Assembly: GCA_022818135.1 (NCBI GenBank)
Contig: JAFMSR010000002.1
Span: 40,629,369 to 40,693,368, forward strand
DNA length: 64,000 bases
From: Saxidomus purpurata
Taxonomy: Eukaryota > Mollusca > Bivalvia > Venerida > Veneridae
Direction of reading: 5' to 3'
The notes beneath the pieces are model-generated. The model was not told the DNA's origin. It ran no database searches and was given only the letters and a program-made list of their open reading frames with translations. This document shows positions 36,201-48,720 of this stretch, piece after piece. Position 1 is the stretch's first letter; each line of letters starts with the position of its first letter. A program made the position numbers and the translations under genes.

Positions 36201-39200
36201 TTAATGTATACATGGTAACTAGGCTCCGTGCTTATAAACGTTTCTTGAGCACAATCTCATGCTCAGCACGAAATTATGCTCAAGTAATAATCGGAAAGTT
36301 ATACTTATTTATAAAGTCGGGTTTAATATACAGATGCATAAGCTCAAGAACAAACCTTTTCATTGTTGTTATTGAACCCGACTTTATGAAAAGATATTAC
36401 TTGAATTTACTTCATATTTCTTGAGCATGATTTCGTGCTGAGCATGAGATTGTGCTCAAAAAAACTTTTATAAGCATGGGGCTAGGTTATGCATGGAAGG
36501 ATTTTAAAATTACATGTCACATGTAAGTCCCGAGTCCTAACCTTGAAGGTCAAAGTCACAGAGGCCAGACATTTTAGAATCCTGTATATACATTGTATGC
36601 ACATGATCATGTATGGATTGGAACATTACGCACATGGAGTTAAAGAGTTGTGTGCTAGTTTTGAGTCTGCAACTTTAAGGTCAAGGTCACAGACTGTAAG
36701 ACACATCTTTGAGCATTTGTCACTTTATGAGGAACAGCTCTTGTTTAGCTATATTCATTACAGTTGACCAGAATAAGTATATCTGATGAAATTTTAAGCT
36801 CTATATTCATGGGTAAAAAGGCTGACTAAATGGTATAGACTCTTGTAATAACAGTGAATGCTTGGTGGAATTTCAGCTAGCTGTACTGAAAGCTCACATG
36901 TTGACACATACAAACAAGCGCCAGTTTATGTGTTCATACGATGGTTGTTCTTATGCATTCAAAACAAAGGGATCACTGAAAAGACATATGAGGCGACATA
37001 CAGGTTAGTATATCATACTGATTTAAACTCTTTCATGTTCATTATGTATCAGATCTTTTTCTTAATCTGTCTACAAGTACAATCTGGAAGGAAATCAAGA
37101 TATGTGTTTGTTTTACGGTTTTTAGCTCGACTTTTCTATGAAAAGGGGAGCTATCCTACTCGCGTCGGCGTTGGCGTCACACCTTGGTTAAGTTTTTCGT
37201 ACCACCCCACTTTATTTCAGAAGTATTAGAGGTATGGCTTTGAAACTTACCATACTTATTTACCATCATAACCTCCATCTACAGACAAGAGTACATAACT
37301 CTGTCAAGGTTTTTGACAGAATTATGGCCCTTTTTTTACTTAAAAAGTGTATTGAGCTTGGTTAAGTTTTTTGTACCACCTCACTTTATTTCAAAACCAT
37401 TGGAGGTATTGCTTTGAAACTAACCATACTTGTTTACCATCACGACCTTCATCAACAGACAAGAGGACATAACTCTATCAAGGTTTTTGACAGAATTACA
37501 TTGAATATGGGTAAAATCCACTTATTGCCTTAACCCTTTGAGATATTGCTTTGAAACTTTTAATGCTATTTCACATCATTACCCCCATCTGTACGCAAGA
37601 GAAGGTAACTCTGTCAGGGATTTGTTTTAAAAATTAAGGCCTTTTATCGACTTAGAATCTTGGTTAAGTTTTTCGTACCAGTCCACTTTTTGACTGAACT
37701 GTTTGAGATATTAATTTGAAAGTTGGAATACTTGTTTACTATCATGAAACAAAAACATGGGCAGGAGAAGGTAATTCTGTCAAGGATTTTATTTGAATTA
37801 TGGCCCTTTTTGACTTAGAATTTCAGTTAAAATTTTCATTCTTGTCCACTTGTTGACTTAACCATTTTAGATATTACTTTGGAAGTTGGAGTTCTTATGT
37901 GCCATCATGAGACCTATCTGTAAGCAAGAGAAGATAACTCTGTGAAAATGTTTCTTGATTTGTACTTAGAAATTCCTAGTTAAAGTCTTGTGTGCCCTTA
38001 ACTGTCAAAGTTTTGTTTTATAGGCAAGCACTAAAAAAGTCGAGCGCGCTGTCCTTCTGACAGCTCTTGTTTGCTAGGTTTTCACGAAATCCTTATTAGA
38101 TTTGCGTATGTTGTTGGGTGAGCGGACTTTTGGGTGGGCGGCTTCAAACAGCCAGTTTCCGGTCAAAACTTCAGTCAGAAACAAGAATTTGGTACTGCCA
38201 TGAAAGTTAGGATGTAGGTAGCTTATATGGAGATTAACTTGGAATTGCATTTGGAGTCAAAGTAAAGAAAAATGGTTTCAAGCCAATAACTCCAGGTGGG
38301 AATGAGGTATTGCCCAGATACTTGGTAAGTAGGTAGTTTATTTTGAGATGTAGACTAGCTTTCTCTGGGGTCAAGGTCAAGATCAATGTTACTAAAAATA
38401 GAAAAATATTGTTCAGACCATAACTTGTGTTGGGAATGAGGTATTAAACTAACCACGAAAATTGGTATGTATGTAGATTATATGGAGATTTAGCTTGCGA
38501 TTGCATTTGGGTGTTATTAGAAATAGAAAAACTTGTTTCCGGCCAATAACCTAAGATGGGAATAAGGTATTGCCAGAAAACGTGGTATGTAAGTAGATTA
38601 TATTGAGATGTAGCTTATGATTGCTTTTGAGGTCCATTGGATGAATTGCAGCATTTCTTGTTAAATGAATAAGTAAAGTCTTTTTGTACAAAATGTATTG
38701 AAATCATTTTTAGCTCGACTTTTCTATGAAAAGGGGAGCTATCCTACTCGCCCCGGCGTCGGCGTCTGCGTCGGCGTCGGCGTCACACCTTGGTTAAGTT
38801 TTTCGTACCACCCCACTTTATTTCAAAAGTATTAGAGGTATGGCTTTAAAACTTACCATACTTGTTTACCATCATAACCTCCATCTACAGACAAGAGTAC
38901 ATAACTCTGTCAAGGTTTTTGACAGAATTATGGCCCTTTTTTGACTTAGAAAGTGTATTGAGCTTGGTTAAGTTTTTTGTACCACCTCACTTTATTTCAA
39001 AACCATTGGAGGTATTGCTTTGAAACTAACCATACTTGTTTACCATCACGACCTTCATCAACAGACAAGAGGACATAACTCTGTCAAGGTTTTTGACAGA
39101 ATTATGCCCCTTTTTGACTTAGAAAATACATTGAATATGGGTAAAATCCACTTATTGCCTTAACCCTTTGAGATATTGCTTTGAAACTTTTAATGCTATT

Positions 39201-42200
39201 TCACATCATTACCCCCTTCTGTACGCAAGAGAAGGTAACTCTGTCAGGGATTTGTTTTTAAAAATTATCGACTTAGAATCTTGGTTAAGTTTTTTGTACC
39301 AGTCCACTTTTTGACTGAACTGTTTGAGATATTAATTTGAAAGTTGGAATACTTGTTTACCATCATGATTCCCAAACATGGGCAGGAAAAGGTAATTCTG
39401 TCAAGGATTTTATTTGAATTATGGCCCTTTTTGACTTAGAAACTCAGTTAAAATTTTCATTCTTGTCCACTTATTAACTTAACCATTTGAGATATTACTT
39501 TGATATTACCATTGTAAGACCTATCTGTAAGCAAAAGAAGATAACTCTGTGAAAAACTTTCTTGATTTGTACTTAGAAATTCCTAGTTAAAGTCTTGTGT
39601 GCCCTTAACTGTCAAAGTTTTGTTTTATTGGCAAGCACTAAAAAAGTCGAGCATGCTGTCCTACTGACAGCTCTTGTTTTCCAAGTTGTTATAAATGAGG
39701 TACTTTTTACATACTCAAATACTTATATGTGACAGAGCATGATAATCAAAAATGAAATTAAGGTATATTTCTGAAAAAAAGTCAAATTTACGTTTGTCCA
39801 TTCCAGGAGACAGACCATATCCTTGTGAGCTATGTGGCCGTACTTTCACAGAGTCTGGTTCCTTGACTAGACATCTGAAGTCAAGGTAGAAAAGTTTGCA
39901 CAAATATTTGTCTTTGAAAGCCATAGAAAAGAAAGATGACTTAATTGCAAATGAATGGTTTTACTCACATTGTTGGATAACTCATGAAGCTTGTATATGA
40001 TATGTAGCTGCATTGTCTGCTTTGCTAGTGCTAAAAATAGAAACAAGCATTAATTCAGGCTGTCTAAAAAATGCAGAGTGTATAGTTATGCCCCCTTTCA
40101 TGGTTTATGAAGATCGTGGGTCGTACCGCATGTATACCTCACCCAAGGGTGGTGGACATAATAAGCACGTATACAAACAAAAAAATTTATGAAGATCAGG
40201 TGATCCTTGCTGATTTTTAGGTCAATGAGTCAAAGGTCAAGATTAACTGTTTCCCCTCAATGAAATCAAAATGCTTTGAGGTATGGTCTGCAACCTTGCT
40301 GGAAGTGAAGCTTAATGAGAGTAGTTTACCCCTAGCGACTTCTTGGTCTATAGGTCAGAGTTCAAGGTCACAGTGACCTTGTCTTTGACATTAAGTCTTC
40401 AAACTTGTTAGGATTATTCTTTATGAGTATTTGACTATTGACCAAAATTTGACATTTGACCAGAATTTGACTATTGGGTCAGTAGATCATCAACAGTTTC
40501 ATGTGTTACAGGTGGATGAGGGGCATACATGTTTTGCAAACTTACTATGCTTGCTTTTCACTAATCCACTTACAGTCCTATTCCTTGTCTAGATCGTATA
40601 TGATATCTCAAGGCTGTGAACAGACTTAACAGGTGGTTTTCTATTGGTAAACTTCTTTCTTTTGAGTTTGGGATCACTACCATCTTCTCTGTATAACAAC
40701 TGGGTTAATACGACTCAGCTATGAAACTAAAAGCTGTTAGTGAAAAGCAAAGACTCAAAAGTAAGAAATCAAAATGGTGTATGGTATATAATAAAAGTAA
40801 GTTTGAGGAAAATGTATATTAGATGAAACAAAAGTTATTTTGTGATTTCAGAACACCATGTACCTCAAAGTCAGATGAGGATCTTCCAAGGTATCGTAAG
40901 AAATGGGCAACAGGAGTGAATGTTCCTGCTTCTGTGGCTGGACTGGTGGACAAACATACCAAGGACAGCCTGGCTCAACAACAAATTAACCATGATAATG
41001 TAAGTGACTGACTTTGTTGTAATCGTATTGTTATATGAATAATGTGGAATGATGAAATCATGTATAAAGTTTCAGTTTTTAAGATTACTGTGCTGCACTG
41101 TGCTGTAATTCACTGTACTGTGCTGTAATGTGCTGTTACATGACAAAGCTTTTTGTCATTCACAGTTTGAATCTGTGATGACCATACAAGCATTGGAACA
41201 GGAAGATCAGGTGGTAGATGAACACTTGAGCAATATACATGAAGTAACAGATGTTCTAGATGACACAGTGCACCATGATGAAAGACAGCTGGTAAGAGTT
41301 GTTGTAACACACTTTCATTCTCGAACTGTTTATTCATGACAAGTGAAGTTTGTGGAATCTATTACTCACAATTACTCTTAGTATTTTAATTTTTTGCAGA
41401 AACTTTACATATACATATGTATTAACAATATAATTGTTAGTTAAGGCAATAGTTATGTAAATTTCCTTTGTGAAATACCGGTAGTTATTCAGAATGTATT
41501 AGGGATATGACGTAACTGTTCTACGATATGTCGCTATGCACGTAAATACATATTACAGTTTGATTTACAGTTTGATGGTGCTGTAAGCGATGGAGTAGAG
41601 GTTGTAATAGCAGATGGTGTAGAGGCTATTATAGAAGATGAAACCATACAACAGTTTGTACATACAGAAACTGTCAGCCAGTCTACATCTACTGTCTGTA
41701 AGGTATGTGGCAATCTTACCAAATACTACAGTCCGGTATTGTAAATCTGTAGTTGTGTTATCCTAGTGTACAGAAAATTAATTACATGTAGTTTACCTCA
41801 CATTTTAAAGATTCAGTCTTTTAATGAAAAGATCCAGTGAGATGGGGTCAAGTGAGAGGGGGTCCAGTGAGAGGGGGTCCAGTGAGAGGGTCACATACCT
41901 GTAACTATGTTTTTTCCTGAATTCTTAAACACCAACTTAAACCAGTCACCATACGATTAAATTATGCTACATGTACAGTATTTGTTTTATACACTCTGAC
42001 CAATCAAGTAGGTAGTTGCTTGTAGCAGGTATTTTATTGTGAAATCTACAGATAGATATTTGTTGCCCTTGACAAGTTGCTGTATAAACAGATTGACGTC
42101 ATCTGTAGTCATATTTACTGGTGGGCGTTTGTATCAAATTGACATCTTTACCCAAGGTTTAGTGAACAAAACAGAGTGGAGATGAGTATATTGAGAAGTT

Positions 42201-45200
42201 GTCATATTTCAGGTGTGTCATGAAGAGTTCCTGTCCTTGGAAGCGTTGAAGATTCACTTGCGTACCCATCTAGCGGAAGACACATGTAAATGCCAGTTAT
42301 GTCACTTTATCACTGACAGTAAGGAGGACTTCGAGAATCACATGTTTCTCCAACACAATCTTCCAATTAGGGTAAGTGTTTCCTTTGAGTTGTTCAAGTA
42401 TGAAATAGATCTAGTGTGACTGTAACTTACAATGCAGTCGAGTTGGAATTGAATCTTTAATAGGGATAGCAAAACACATTTTTATTTAATTTAGATTGCT
42501 AATCAGAACTTGAAGACCAAACTTGCAGTTGACTAGCATTTAAATGTGTCAGGTATATTTTTCTAATTATTGCACCACTGTTTCACAGAGCTCTGATCCA
42601 CTTACTGACATTGTACCAACTAGACCAGAAAAACATGAAACAAATAAGGATGGAAGTAATTTAATTGGGTAGGTACATGTATATTGTCTGCACCTTAAAG
42701 AATAAGTGTTTATCCAAATATCCTAGAAGTTTCATTTTGAATTCTTGTAAGTTTCTTGAATGCTCAATATGATTATTTTAGGGTTTGATTGTTGTTAATG
42801 ATTTGCAGTTTATAGTGTTTTATGTGATGGCATGTTAAGTTTTAGCAAGACTGTTTAGATTTTGAAGCAGTGAGAAAAAATGAAGAAAATAATGTATTTT
42901 TTACTTTTTACAGAAGAATTATTGTGTTCTAAATATTTTCTACCGAGAAAACTTTCTTAGTTACATGTACTGGTAGTTAGAATTGATGAATAGATCATTT
43001 GCTAATCTATACAGTGAGGCTAATGTAGCACTAAAGCAGTTGTTGGAACTACCTCAAGAGGAAGGGGAACAGGAAGTAGAAAGGGAGATGTCTGGTTCCT
43101 TTTACAGATGTCCGGTGTGTAACAAACATTTCAGGGGAAGTGCCTACCTCAAACTACATATGAGAAATCATACAGGTCAGTTATAGTTCTCTGTTTAATA
43201 TAACTGAGGCCTCTTTTAATGATGGATCTGTTACAATTTTTGCTGAAGTTTGAAGCAGTTGTCAGATTTCATGTAAACTTCCAAATGTTCGATCAAAGGA
43301 CCTGATAATGCTCTATTTACAGTACAAAATGCCTTGTTTATGTTTTGTTCAGTAGGGAAACACGTTCTCTCAACTTACATTAATTCCACTCTATATGCTA
43401 GCAATGATTGAACATTGCTTATCCGAGAGACAGCAGTTGTCATTACTAGAACCCCAAGCTAAGTGACAGTGTCTTTGTCAAAGGACACATTTCAAATGGC
43501 TTGTCCAAAGATCAAACCGGAGTCCTCCAGGTTACTAAGCCAATGTCATAACAGCTTCACCACTGAGATTCACTACAGGCTTACCTAATGTAGCATACAT
43601 GTAATTGATATGTTTGTTATAGATCTAGGTATGCAATAGTACAGTGCCACTTTCTTCATGTAAATCTTTTTTCTTTTGTCCACGTATGATTTTGAGAAAC
43701 TATTAGAATTTATTAATTAAACTTTGTTTTCAAGGTTTACGTCCACATAGGTGTTCAAGGTGTCAAAGATCGTTCATCACCAGAGACACTCTGAAGAAAC
43801 ATATGGCTACGCACATTGAGGATCGTAACTTCAAATGCGGGGAGTGTGGTAAACTGTTCAAGCGTTTGTCTCATGTCAGAGAACATATCAAGATCCATTC
43901 CGGGATAAGACCCTTCTCTTGTACTTTCTGTGATAAATTATTCAAAACTAATGTAAGTTCTTAGAAGATATTTTCAGTAAATGATTTTAAGGAATGCTTT
44001 ATATATTCAATAAAAAAAATCATTAAAGACCTGAAAGTATTTGCAACAGTATCTCTGTTAGCCTACAATGAGAAAAAAACATTTTGTTTTGGAAAGTTAA
44101 TCATTTGTATATACATGTGCCTTAATGGCCTGTTTCATAGATATTTATTGAAATGTACATGTCTTACTCTCTCCAAATTTATTTAATGTTTCTGGTTTGC
44201 TGCATAAGAAGACTGCAAAATATAAACTGTACCTAAGCAGTTAACCCAAGGATATAGTAACAGTTGCCATTGTAAGCAGATGGTTACTTAAATAAAAAAC
44301 AATAGTACTATAATACAATAATATGTAGAAAAATTGGCTTCATTAGGCAAGTGGTTGATGACTCTAGGTACTGTTATCATTTTACACATGTTAAAATACT
44401 TTATCATTTCATGAACTTCAGTTGGTTTAAATGGTTTTGATATTGCATTAGTTTGAAGTTTGCTGTGGCCAGTTTGTTGAACATGATATCTTTAGATAAA
44501 GATGTTTGACTGGAAAAGTTCTTTTTTCAATGCATTTTTCCTTTTATTATACAGAACGCAATGAAAGTTCATCTTCGCACACATACCGACATACTTCCAT
44601 ACGAGTGTACATTCTGTCACCGTCGGTTCCGTGAGAAGGGATCAGTGATACGTCACACAAGGATGCATACAGGAGAGAAACCATATGAATGCCAGCACTG
44701 TGGTCGACGATTTTCTGAACATGGAACTTTGAATAGACATCTTAAAGCTAAAGGTAAGTGGTTGAAAGGTTGCCTGCTTTAAAATAAGAATTTTGATGTT
44801 CTTATCCTTCTTGCATAGCAAACAAGGTGAAATATAGGGTAGGTTTTATTTAGACCACCTTGTTATTGTGTAAGCACTGTATCTTGTTTGTAATAGTTGT
44901 TTACATTGTATTGGTTTCATAGTCACATAATATTTTCGCCAGCTTTTGCTAGGCAGGTTGCTTCTTGCTTTTTTTAGAAATTTTAGTGATGGTGTAATTT
45001 TTGATTCCTTAAATAAACAAGCTTGAAAAAAAAGTCATATTGAATCTATTTTGTTAGGCTTTAAGTGTTATATATTGGCACTGTTTCATTTGTCTGTAAA
45101 GTGTCAATAGCATATTGGTATCACGGAACAAGCGTGTATTACAGTGTCGTGTAAGAAACAGATGGTGATGATGAAGGATTATGATGATGATGATGACACA

Positions 45201-46409
45201 GATTACACTGTCCTGGCCGAGTTCTCGTCAGTAGTCGCCGATACACAGCAGTATATTGTACCAGAGGGAGATGGCGCTAGTAAGGAAGGGGAGATCACTG
45301 AGACAGACCATGAATCACAGCAGGTAAGACTGCTCTTGTATTAGAAAGCAAGGACATTGTTTTGGCAAACAGTTATTACTGCACAGAGTTGTCTATCTTT
45401 GTTACAGTACTTCTGATGAGCTTATGTGATTGTTGGATGTCTGTCTTCAATTTTACACTAAGGCATTCACATATCAGAAGCAATCTTAACCTAAATTGGA
45501 CAGAAAGTGTATGGTCATAATATCATGTATGAGTTTAGATATGGACTTTTTCACCTATTTAACTTTAGAGTTAGGACCCCTGACTTACAAAAAAACACCA
45601 CTATATTACATGTTGCTCACAGTTTTGTACAAACAAGAACCAAAAGAGTGGGGTACAGTGCAAAGGTGCACAACAAAGCAAAAGAAGTTTTCAAAATGAT
45701 AAAATCTTCCGGACAGTCATTTTAATAGGAACACTGGATATATAAAGATACAATCATTTGGACAGTCAGAATTGACATGTATGTGTTTGAAGAGAAACAA
45801 TCCTGTATATTCAATAGCTAGAGAAGAAACTTGTTAAACAAATCAATTGCTATTAAATTTCAGCCAGCAGAAGTTGTTGTACAGACAGGTGAACTAGAAG
45901 AACAGGTACAGAATGTAGAGATAGAGAATGTTGAGGTGATTACACACGAGGGTGAGGTGGTACACCAGGACGATGGTGAGACTTCAGTGGTAGAAGCTGT
46001 ACAAGTCACGGACGATTACCTTGTCATCACAGATGATGAAAATGGTGTTATGAAAGTACTAGATAGAACAACTGGAGAGACTGTTGCCATAGTTCCCATG
46101 GAAAATATGGAAATCACAGACAATCAAGTACAGACAATTACTATGTCAGAAGAGGGTGATGTTTCTACAGTTACCATGGTTCCAGACAGTCATACAGATG
46201 GAGAAATGATCACTGTGACACAGCTTATAGAGGGTGGAGAAGTTCTCACACAAACCATTGAAACTGATGATGGTGCAACTACTCAAGTGATAGAGGCAGT
46301 GGACGAAGGTGATGGGAATCAAATTGTTATTGCAGCAGATGAAGAAATAGTCAAAAGAATAAATGACCAGCATGAACTTAGTGATGCTTTACAAAGTGAT
46401 GTTTCCTAG
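26802..46409 (+). CDS. E4F1: E4F1 orthologue, multi-zinc-finger transcription factor / E3 ligase
   Basis: In mammals E4F1 is a nuclear GLI/Kruppel-type regulator with atypical E3 activity. Exons: 26802-26859 (tentative), 30706-30833, 31310-31451, 32066-32168, 34552-34699, 35408-35752, 36877-37003, 39807-39885, 40852-40999, 41166-41291, 41571-41702, 42213-42371, 42589-42668, 43015-43175, 43735-43952, 44555-44753, 45145-45323, 45864-46409. All phases agree, summing to 3078 nt (1025 aa; human 784). Thirteen C2H2/C2HC fingers, several split by introns. Diagnostic matches to E4F1: EEDDDDVHVCRKC near residue 30; GSLTRHLKSRTPCT, with the unusual C2HC finger (about 365-380); the C-terminal finger array (about 620-790); and FSSVVADTQQYI (about 820). 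Acidic linkers and a Val/Glu-rich tail follow. The insertion relative to human lies in acidic and Gln-rich linkers. AATAAA at 46670. Confidence applies to 30706-46409. Confidence 0.92.
27715..27867 (-). CDS. Small orphan reading frame, 50 codons, doubtful
   Basis: ATG in strong context (AAAATGGCG) opens MASLSDDEIKKRPGKS and runs 50 residues to a TGA. No signal peptide, membrane segment or known motif. It might be a first exon of an antisense transcript (a weak GTAGTT donor lies inside) or chance. I do not recognise it. Confidence 0.2.
   Translation of the reverse strand: MASLSDDEIKKRPGKSCYGTEFDLFATVVYNPFNFSNPAQAKDIGMDKSI
30005..30548. mobile_element. Small inverted-repeat element (MITE-like)
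   Basis: TATAGGAGAGAT at 30005-30016 and ATCTCTCCTATA at 30537-30548 are perfect 12-bp terminal inverted repeats about 544 bp apart. No open frame. It contains TGACGTCA at 30022-30029. A TA target duplication is possible. It ends 157 bp before the first certain E4F1 exon. Confidence 0.65.
31800..31905 (+). mobile_element. tRNA-derived SINE-like sequence
   Basis: TGTGGGGGTAGAGTGTCTGAC resembles a tRNA D-arm/A-box; CTGACCTGGAGGTC and TGCTTCAAATACC resemble an anticodon arm and a decayed B-box. No cloverleaf closes. In an E4F1 intron. Confidence 0.5.
33120..34275. repeat. Family C interspersed element with ~165-175 bp tandem units and a poly-C tract
   Basis: Left end TATGCCCCCGAAGGGTGGCA, then two C-runs (about 33161-33223) and a CCGT/CTGT microsatellite. 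About five units follow, each with CCGGACTGTAACTTTGTCATGC, GAAGGATTTTAAAATAACTTG and CAAAGGTCAAGGTCACAC. Right end GAGGGACAGCTCTTGTTCT. In the E4F1 intron between 32168 and 34552. The long minus-strand Gly-rich frames here are poly-C artefacts. Confidence 0.8.
34745..35110. repeat. Minisatellite, ~40-45 bp units
   Basis: About eight degenerate units built on GTAAGTTTGCATTGGGA and GGCCAAACATGGGGA. In the E4F1 intron after 34699; translation of the minus strand gives a repetitive meaningless frame. Confidence 0.7.
35943..35983. repeat. Perfect 17-bp hairpin with 7-nt loop
   Basis: Arms TCAAAAGAAATCACTGT and ACAGTGATTTCTTTTGA around TTAATAA, no mismatch. In an E4F1 intron. Too short for a typical pre-miRNA. 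Confidence 0.85.
36010..36750. repeat. Family C element copy, interrupted
   Basis: Units like those at 33120-34275 (TGTAACTCTGTCATGCATTC, AAAGGTCAAGGTCATACTTAGAG), ending GAGGAACAGCTCTTGTTTAG. A foldback element at 36219-36485 interrupts it. In an E4F1 intron. Confidence 0.7.
36219..36485. mobile_element. Foldback (near-palindromic) MITE nested in a family C repeat
   Basis: The 267-bp segment folds on itself. Outer arms: CTAGGCTCCGTGCTTATAAA against TTTATAAGCATGGGGCTAG; then CTTGAGCACAATCTCATGCT against AGCATGAGATTGTGCTCAA; inner arms ATAAAGTCGGGTTTAAT against ATTGAACCCGACTTTAT. The unpaired loop is only about 40 nt. No coding capacity. Confidence 0.85.
37124..38070 (-). repeat. Family A element, inverted orientation, in an E4F1 intron
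   Basis: Starts AGCTCGACTTTTCTATGAAA, with a GTCGGCG run just inside, and ends AAAGTCGAGCGCGCTGTCC ... CAGCTCTTGT: the mirror of 10449-11245. Core units carry CTGTCAAGG and AATTATGGCCC. Confidence 0.85.
38712..39676 (-). repeat. Second family A element in the same intron
   Basis: Same orientation and unit order as 37124-38070 and very similar to it, with a longer GTCGGCGTC microsatellite at about 38756-38787. The two are 640 bp apart; the spacer contains different ~140 bp direct repeats (AAGTAGATTATATTGAGATG). Confidence 0.85.
41095..41895. repeat. Short tandem repeats in E4F1 introns
   Basis: Two short tracts: CTGTGCTGTAATTCACTGTA-type repeats at about 41,088-41,150, directly before exon 41166-41291; and about four 15-bp units of TCCAGTGAGAGGGGG at about 41,830-41,895. 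The E4F1 exons 41166-41291 and 41571-41702 lie between them. Confidence 0.6.
43440..43575 (-). mobile_element. tRNA-derived SINE fragment
   Basis: On the minus strand: CTCAGTGGTGAAGCTGTTA (A-box-like), TTGGCTTAGTAACCTGGAGG and a decayed B-box CCGGTTTGATC, in tRNA order. In an E4F1 intron. Confidence 0.6.
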
Positions 46410-46669
46410 CAGAATGAATGGTTAAATTATTGTTTGAATGAAGTTATTTTTCTTTGGTAGTGTTCTCGGGTAATTTTTTGAAGTACATGTGTTTCATTGA
46501 TATTCTTTTCTTTATTAAGATATTTAATTGTATTTAAAGGTTAATTACTAAGAACAAATTAAATTTTCTTTTAAATCTGGAATTGTAATGGGTATCTTCT
46601 CAGAAGGAAAATATTACATACTGCATTGAATGTGACAATATTGGGATGAAAATTGGAGTTTAACAATAG

Positions 46670-46675
46670 AATAAA
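46670..46675 (+). terminator. Polyadenylation signal of E4F1
   Basis: AATAAA about 260 nt after the E4F1 stop, overlapped by a second ATAAATAAAT. Confidence 0.65.
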
Positions 46676-47364
46676 TAAATTATATTTTGCATTTTCAAAA
46701 ATGAAAGTTGGTTTTCCAGTTTTCAAATATCTTTGTAATTTTCCAGAAATCTCACAAAAAGAGCTTTAAATAGGTTGTATATGAATAATCATGCCTATTT
46801 TTAATTATACATGTAGATGAAGTAATTTCACTTCCAATGATATGCAACATATATTTGTGACTGTTTACAACATGCAGTAAAGCAAAAGTAGGACAAAAAG
46901 ACCACCCAGGTCAATATAAGGAAAAACAAAAACATTCACTCATTTTCTGTAACAGTATTTCAAACATGGAAATACTCCACAGCTATTGTAAAGTTGTAGA
47001 ACCCAGTTTGAAACTATTCCAGAAAATTCAATTTGGTCTTAGTAACTTACCTTTAACATTACAAAAATGGCATTGCCAATTTGCTCATACACTGCCAGTA
47101 TAAATTTCAGTTATCGTTATAAAGATGTTAAATGCATGTTTTCTTGTGTGTTTATTTTCTACCTAAATCAGAAAGTTTATTTAATATATAGGCCTGTCCT
47201 TAGACAGTATATACAAATACAATGGAATCATCTGTGGCAAGCAGGTGTCATTCACCAAAGATGTCTGCATTACTTGAATAGTTCTTACTAAATCCTCATC
47301 AGACCTGGTGACCATGTTTAAGGCCAAGTTTATAAACCAGCTAGATTGCCCCTGGCACAGAAGA

Positions 47365-47945
47365 GTTTTTGACAAATGTGGGCATATTAAAATCACAGTG
47401 TCCGTCTGTGTGGCAGTCCATCTATTTGTTTTGTGTCCAGGCTGTAACTTTGTTGTGTGTGAAGGGATTTCCAAATCACATGGCACAAAATTAATGTTCA
47501 GCAAATGATGATGAGGTGTCGCGTACAAGACTTGCGTCTCTACCTCAAAGGTCAAGGTTACACTAAGAATTTGAAGGAAATGAAATACTGTATATATGCA
47601 CATAGTAACTTAATTTCACATTAAAATTACTTGGCACACATATCAACACGTCTAGATGATTTTTTGTGTGCAAGACCATGACCTTATGTCAAAGGTTAAA
47701 GTCATGGAATCCTGTATAAATGGCAACTCTTGTCATGCATGGATAGAATTTTAAAATAACATGACACTTTTGTTGAGCACATGAAGATGACATGTCACAC
47801 AAGTCCTTGAAGGTTAAGTTCACACATTTTAGAATCGTGTATGTATGCACATGTTCATGTCTGGATTGTAACTCTGTTATACATGGAAGTCAAGGTCACA
47901 GACTAAGATACCTTTCTCGTCACTTACGAGGGACAGCTCTCGTTT
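47365..47945. repeat. Family C element, degraded copy
   Basis: Units with TGTAACTTTGT, CAAAGGTCAAGGTTACACT and CATGGCACAA, ending CGAGGGACAGCTCTCGTTT, as at 34275. Confidence 0.7.
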
Positions 47946-48529
47946 CACCCAGCTATAAATGTGTGTACTGAACAAATTCTATTCAACACTTGTAATTTCA
48001 AGGCGGCTGTAAACCTGTTTGGGACTTTTGTATTGCTTGCAATATTCCGGCATCTTTAATCATTAGAATCTTTACCAGAAGAACTAATCTGATCAAGCCC
48101 CTAATTGAACTCATCCGAGATCTTATGGTCATACACCTCTGTAAATGTGTTTAGAATTAGTGAAGAAATGAAGGTCCTAGAGTGTAAGCATACTTGAATA
48201 TTGCACTTTTTGTTAAATCAGGGGCCATAATTCATGATATACTGATCAGATCAAGTCTATAATCGAACTTATTCGAGGTCTTGTTGCCATATACATTGTG
48301 TTCAAGTTTCATAATGATTGTTTTAAAAATGTAGATGCTAGAGTGTAAACAAACTAATTGTAGATGGCCAGATCAGAACTTTGTGATCAGGTGAGCTAAA
48401 AAGTAATCAAAGGGCTGTAACAAGGTGAAAACTCATTGAACTGGAACATGCATTTCATTCAGTGGTTCCGGAGAAATAGCCCGATATGTAACCCACAAAA
48501 TGTTTCTTTGCCATTTTCACATTGATATT

Positions 48530-48720
48530 ACCTTTGTGGTTTGGTGGTTAAGGTAATGGACTTGTATAGCTCTCTAAATGCTGGACAGTCGTGTTTGCAT
48601 CCTGATAAAAACTTCGTCCTTTAAAGTGAGGAAGTCAGTGGTTTCTGGCAGTCAAACTGTAGAAGAGATGTAATTTGCCACATCTACTGCCCTTCAATTG
48701 ACCTAGGTGTCTACAATTAA
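48530..48720 (+). mobile_element. tRNA-derived SINE
   Basis: TTGGTGGTTAAGGTAATGGAC resembles an A-box/D-arm; TCGTGTTTGCATCCTG resembles a decayed B-box. A roughly 120-bp tail follows. No acceptor stem. Confidence 0.55.
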
